From NCBI GenBank assembly GCA_946481025.1, contig CAMLNA010000046.1, positions 1-28,138 of the forward strand: 28,138 nucleotides of DNA. Direction: 5' to 3'. Shown here one piece after another: positions 26,040 through 28,138 of this stretch (its first letter is position 1; every line of letters begins with the position of its first letter). A program made the position numbers and the translations under genes. Under the pieces are notes generated by a model that saw only the letters and a program-made list of their open reading frames with translations, was not told where the DNA came from and ran no database searches. Source of the stretch: an uncultured Rivibacter sp. (GTDB lineage: Bacteria > Pseudomonadota > Gammaproteobacteria > Burkholderiales > Burkholderiaceae).

Positions 26040-28039
26040 GCGCTGCGCATTGGGTCACCCTGCCGGCCGGTTGGCTGGGCTCGACTGCGAGCACTGCAGG
26101 CATGGATGCCAACAGCGTCCATGCCGACGCCACCGCCTTCCGTGACTTTGTCCGGCCCGGATCCGTACCCGGACAGATCCCGGTGCTGATGGAGCTGGCA
26201 CGTGGCGAGACCGCGAAGTCCGTGCAGTCTGCCCTGCCTTCCGGCAGTGTGATTCCCGCGGCGTACTTGTTGGCCGGCACGCGATATTGCACGGCGCTGC
26301 TCGACCCGCAGGGATGCCGGCGACTCATACGCAACCGCCTGGGCGGCAGGGTGGAGCGCTTCGAATTCCAGTATCCAGTGATCCCGCGGCGCGCCCAGCC
26401 TGCCCGGGGCGGTCCGGCCACCAAGGCGGCAACGGCCAACCCGCATGTCGTTAGTGGCTCCAGGACGCTGATCGGCGTGATCGACAGCGGCTGCCCGTTC
26501 GCGCACCCGATGCTTCGCGATACGGCCGGTACCGGCACGCGCGTGCTGCGCTTGTGGGACCAGAGCGCGGAGCCGGCGTTTGCCGCGGTGGGTGCGCTGC
26601 CGTCCGATTTCGACTACGGGTGCGAGGTGTCCCGAGCGGAGATGAATGGCCTCATGGCAGATGCCACGCGCGGTGGGGTGATCGATGAGGCGGCCTGCTA
26701 CGAAGCCTGTGGCTACCTTGCCCTTCGGCGCGCCGTCGGTCATGGTGCCGGCGTGCTGAGTCTGCTCTTCGCCCCCCCGCCGGGGTCAGAGCCCCTGAGC
26801 ACACGGCAGGCGGAGCGGTTTCGCGACGTGGACCTGGCCTTCGTGCAGTTGCCTGCGGATGCACGCCAGGATTCCTCGAGCGCGGGCCTGCCCCGCCTGC
26901 TCCTCGACGGCTTGCGCTACATCGTGGATTGCGCGCGCAAGACCGGCGCCGAACGCGTGGTCGTGAACATCAGCGACGGCACCAGCCGTGGTTCGCATGA
27001 CGGGGACGCCCTCATCGAACGAGCCATGGCTGCGATCATCCGCGAATGGGAAGGCCGTGGGCGCCGCTACCGCATGCACATCGTCGTGGCGGCAGGCAAC
27101 AGCTTCGATGAGCAGCGCCATGCCCAATTGCGGGTGACGTCCAGGCCGGAACCTGGTGTGGTGCTGTGCCTGCCCCCGAACTGCGAAACGGCGGCCTTCG
27201 TGAACGTCCGCGTGCCGCCGGACGCATCGGGCGTCCGGCTGCGGGTGACGCCGCCAGGCGGCCGGGTCTCGCCCTGGGTGCGCCCCGGACAGGCGCTTGG
27301 TTGGCCCAGCGGCTCTGCGCCGGAATGCACCCTCGTCTACCCGGTGCCGGCCAAGGGTCGGGCCACGTGCGCCCAAGTGTCATTTGCGCCGACGGTCGGC
27401 GGCCAAGCCCTGGGCCAGCCCAATGCCACGGCCGGAAGCTGGAAGTTCGAGGTCAAGGGAAGCGGTGATGCGACGGGGCCCGTGCACCTGCACGTTCCGC
27501 GCAATCAACGAAACCTCGGGGCTCTGCAGCGGGCTTTCCAGCCCCACTTCGTTGACGTGGGAGGGGGCTATGACCCGATGCGTCCCTGGCGGTTCCTGGA
27601 GGACGACCCGTCGCCGCCGGCTTCGCCGATACGCCGCCGAGGATCGCTCAATGGGCTTGGATGCGGGGCAGATGGGCTTGGCGTGATCGTGGTGGCCAGC
27701 CGCTATCGGCGCGAACCGCTTGATGCATCGCCAGTGAAACTGCATGCGCCGTATTCGTCGGCCGGGCCTGCTTGCGGCGGTAGCCGGAAGGGGCCGGACG
27801 TTGCCGCACCCGTCGACACATCCCGTGCCTTGCGTGGCATCTGCGTGCGTGGAAACCATGGCGGCGAGCTGAACCGGCAGACCGGCACCAGCTTTGCCGC
27901 ACCGCAGATCGCGCGTGCTCTGGCCGGCGGGGCGTGGAAGCCAGCCAACGCCGCCACGCCGCTCGATCCGTTGCTGGGCGAGCTGCCGCCCCCGCGCCTG
28001 CGACGTCGCCTTACCAATGGGCCGGGGGCGGACGATTGA
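26036..28039 (+). CDS. Subtilisin-like serine protease (S8), cytoplasmic
   Basis: This 667-residue protein has a full S8 catalytic set: Asp150 (LIGVIDSGCPFAHP), His236 (AVGHGAGVLSLL), the oxyanion Asn355 (VVAAGNS) and Ser619 (QTGTSFAAPQIA). No Sec or Tat signal is visible, so it probably acts inside the cell. The first 140 residues precede the catalytic domain and may be an inhibitory or targeting part. Aspartate and histidine are 86 residues apart, longer than the roughly 30 of subtilisin. About 260 residues lie between Asn355 and Ser619, including a beta-rich insertion at about 380-490. The start overlaps the PAP2 stop as ATGA and has GGAGG upstream. The 3' end overlaps the convergent Crp-like gene by 29 bases. 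Confidence 0.92.
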   Translation: MSAAHWVTLPAGWLGSTASTAGMDANSVHADATAFRDFVRPGSVPGQIPVLMELARGETAKSVQSALPSGSVIPAAYLLAGTRYCTALLDPQGCRRLIRNRLGGRVERFEFQYPVIPRRAQPARGGPATKAATANPHVVSGSRTLIGVIDSGCPFAHPMLRDTAGTGTRVLRLWDQSAEPAFAAVGALPSDFDYGCEVSRAEMNGLMADATRGGVIDEAACYEACGYLALRRAVGHGAGVLSLLFAPPPGSEPLSTRQAERFRDVDLAFVQLPADARQDSSSAGLPRLLLDGLRYIVDCARKTGAERVVVNISDGTSRGSHDGDALIERAMAAIIREWEGRGRRYRMHIVVAAGNSFDEQRHAQLRVTSRPEPGVVLCLPPNCETAAFVNVRVPPDASGVRLRVTPPGGRVSPWVRPGQALGWPSGSAPECTLVYPVPAKGRATCAQVSFAPTVGGQALGQPNATAGSWKFEVKGSGDATGPVHLHVPRNQRNLGALQRAFQPHFVDVGGGYDPMRPWRFLEDDPSPPASPIRRRGSLNGLGCGADGLGVIVVASRYRREPLDASPVKLHAPYSSAGPACGGSRKGPDVAAPVDTSRALRGICVRGNHGGELNRQTGTSFAAPQIARALAGGAWKPANAATPLDPLLGELPPPRLRRRLTNGPGADD

Positions 28040-28138
28040 CCTGGTAGCTTCCTCGCCGGGCTTCGACGTAGCCTCCGACCTCCAGATCCTTCATCAACCT
28101 CGACACCATTTCCCTCGAACACCCCACCCGGCTCGCGA
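28011..28138 (-). CDS. Crp/Fnr family regulator, C-terminal fragment (cut by window edge)
   Basis: Only the last 41 codons and the TAA stop are inside the window. The translation contains VGCSREMVSRLMKDLEVGG, a helix-turn-helix recognition segment closely resembling that of E. coli Crp (GCSRETVGRILKMLE). The DNA-reading arginine, glutamate and arginine of the RE-xxx-R pattern are kept. The tail ends RPPPAHW, a form I associate with beta-proteobacterial Crp proteins. The cAMP-binding domain lies outside, so ligand binding cannot be judged. Convergence with, and 29-base overlap of, the protease gene in a cyclase operon suggests functional linkage, but this may also be a housekeeping regulator that merely lies here. 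Confidence 0.82.
   Translation of the reverse strand, partial: ASRVGCSREMVSRLMKDLEVGGYVEARRGSYQVNRPPPAHW

Overview
This is a GC-rich, densely packed bacterial chromosome segment. Codon choice, the Yej-type peptide importer, the many LysR/TetR/LuxR regulators, a CCCCCTTGAGGGGG-type intergenic repeat and a C-terminal Crp/Fnr fragment of beta-proteobacterial type together suggest Burkholderiales, probably near Comamonadaceae. That placement is inference; no rRNA, tRNA, CRISPR array or insertion sequence was found.

Layout. (1) 90-3531, all on the minus strand: an alpha/beta hydrolase, a 38-residue membrane miniprotein, a TetR regulator and a TPR-like LuxR regulator. Two copies of one palindromic operator tie the TetR gene to the miniprotein/hydrolase unit. 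(2) 3669-4775: a stand-alone kinase-fold protein. (3) 4803-16278: a divergent peptide-import locus. On the minus strand are two permeases and a fused double ATPase (Yej-like); on the plus strand are four tandem paralogous periplasmic binding proteins. The intergenic region between the arms carries a perfect palindrome and a terminator-like hairpin in the permease leader. (4) 16301-20664: LysR regulator, small hypothetical protein with a good promoter, flavin reductase-like protein, AmpG-like MFS transporter with an apparently leaderless start, and an M48 metalloprotease with a twin-arginine-like signal. (5) 20688-22799: a large lipoprotein of unknown function. (6) 22933-28138: a class III adenylate cyclase with TolB-like and TPR-like regions, a GGSA-repeat PAP2/vanadium-haloperoxidase-type protein, a subtilisin-like protease without a signal peptide, and, converging from the right edge, the DNA-binding end of a Crp-like regulator.

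How parts work together. The importer arm should move oligopeptides or similar ligands, with four receptors perhaps widening the ligand range of one membrane channel. The right-hand operon couples a cAMP-making enzyme to a phosphatase/peroxidase-fold enzyme and an intracellular protease, next to a likely cAMP-responsive regulator. I know of no described system with this composition, and it is the best candidate here for something new. An 81-bp structured repeat occurs twice, each time with its end exactly on the stop codon of a minus-strand gene.
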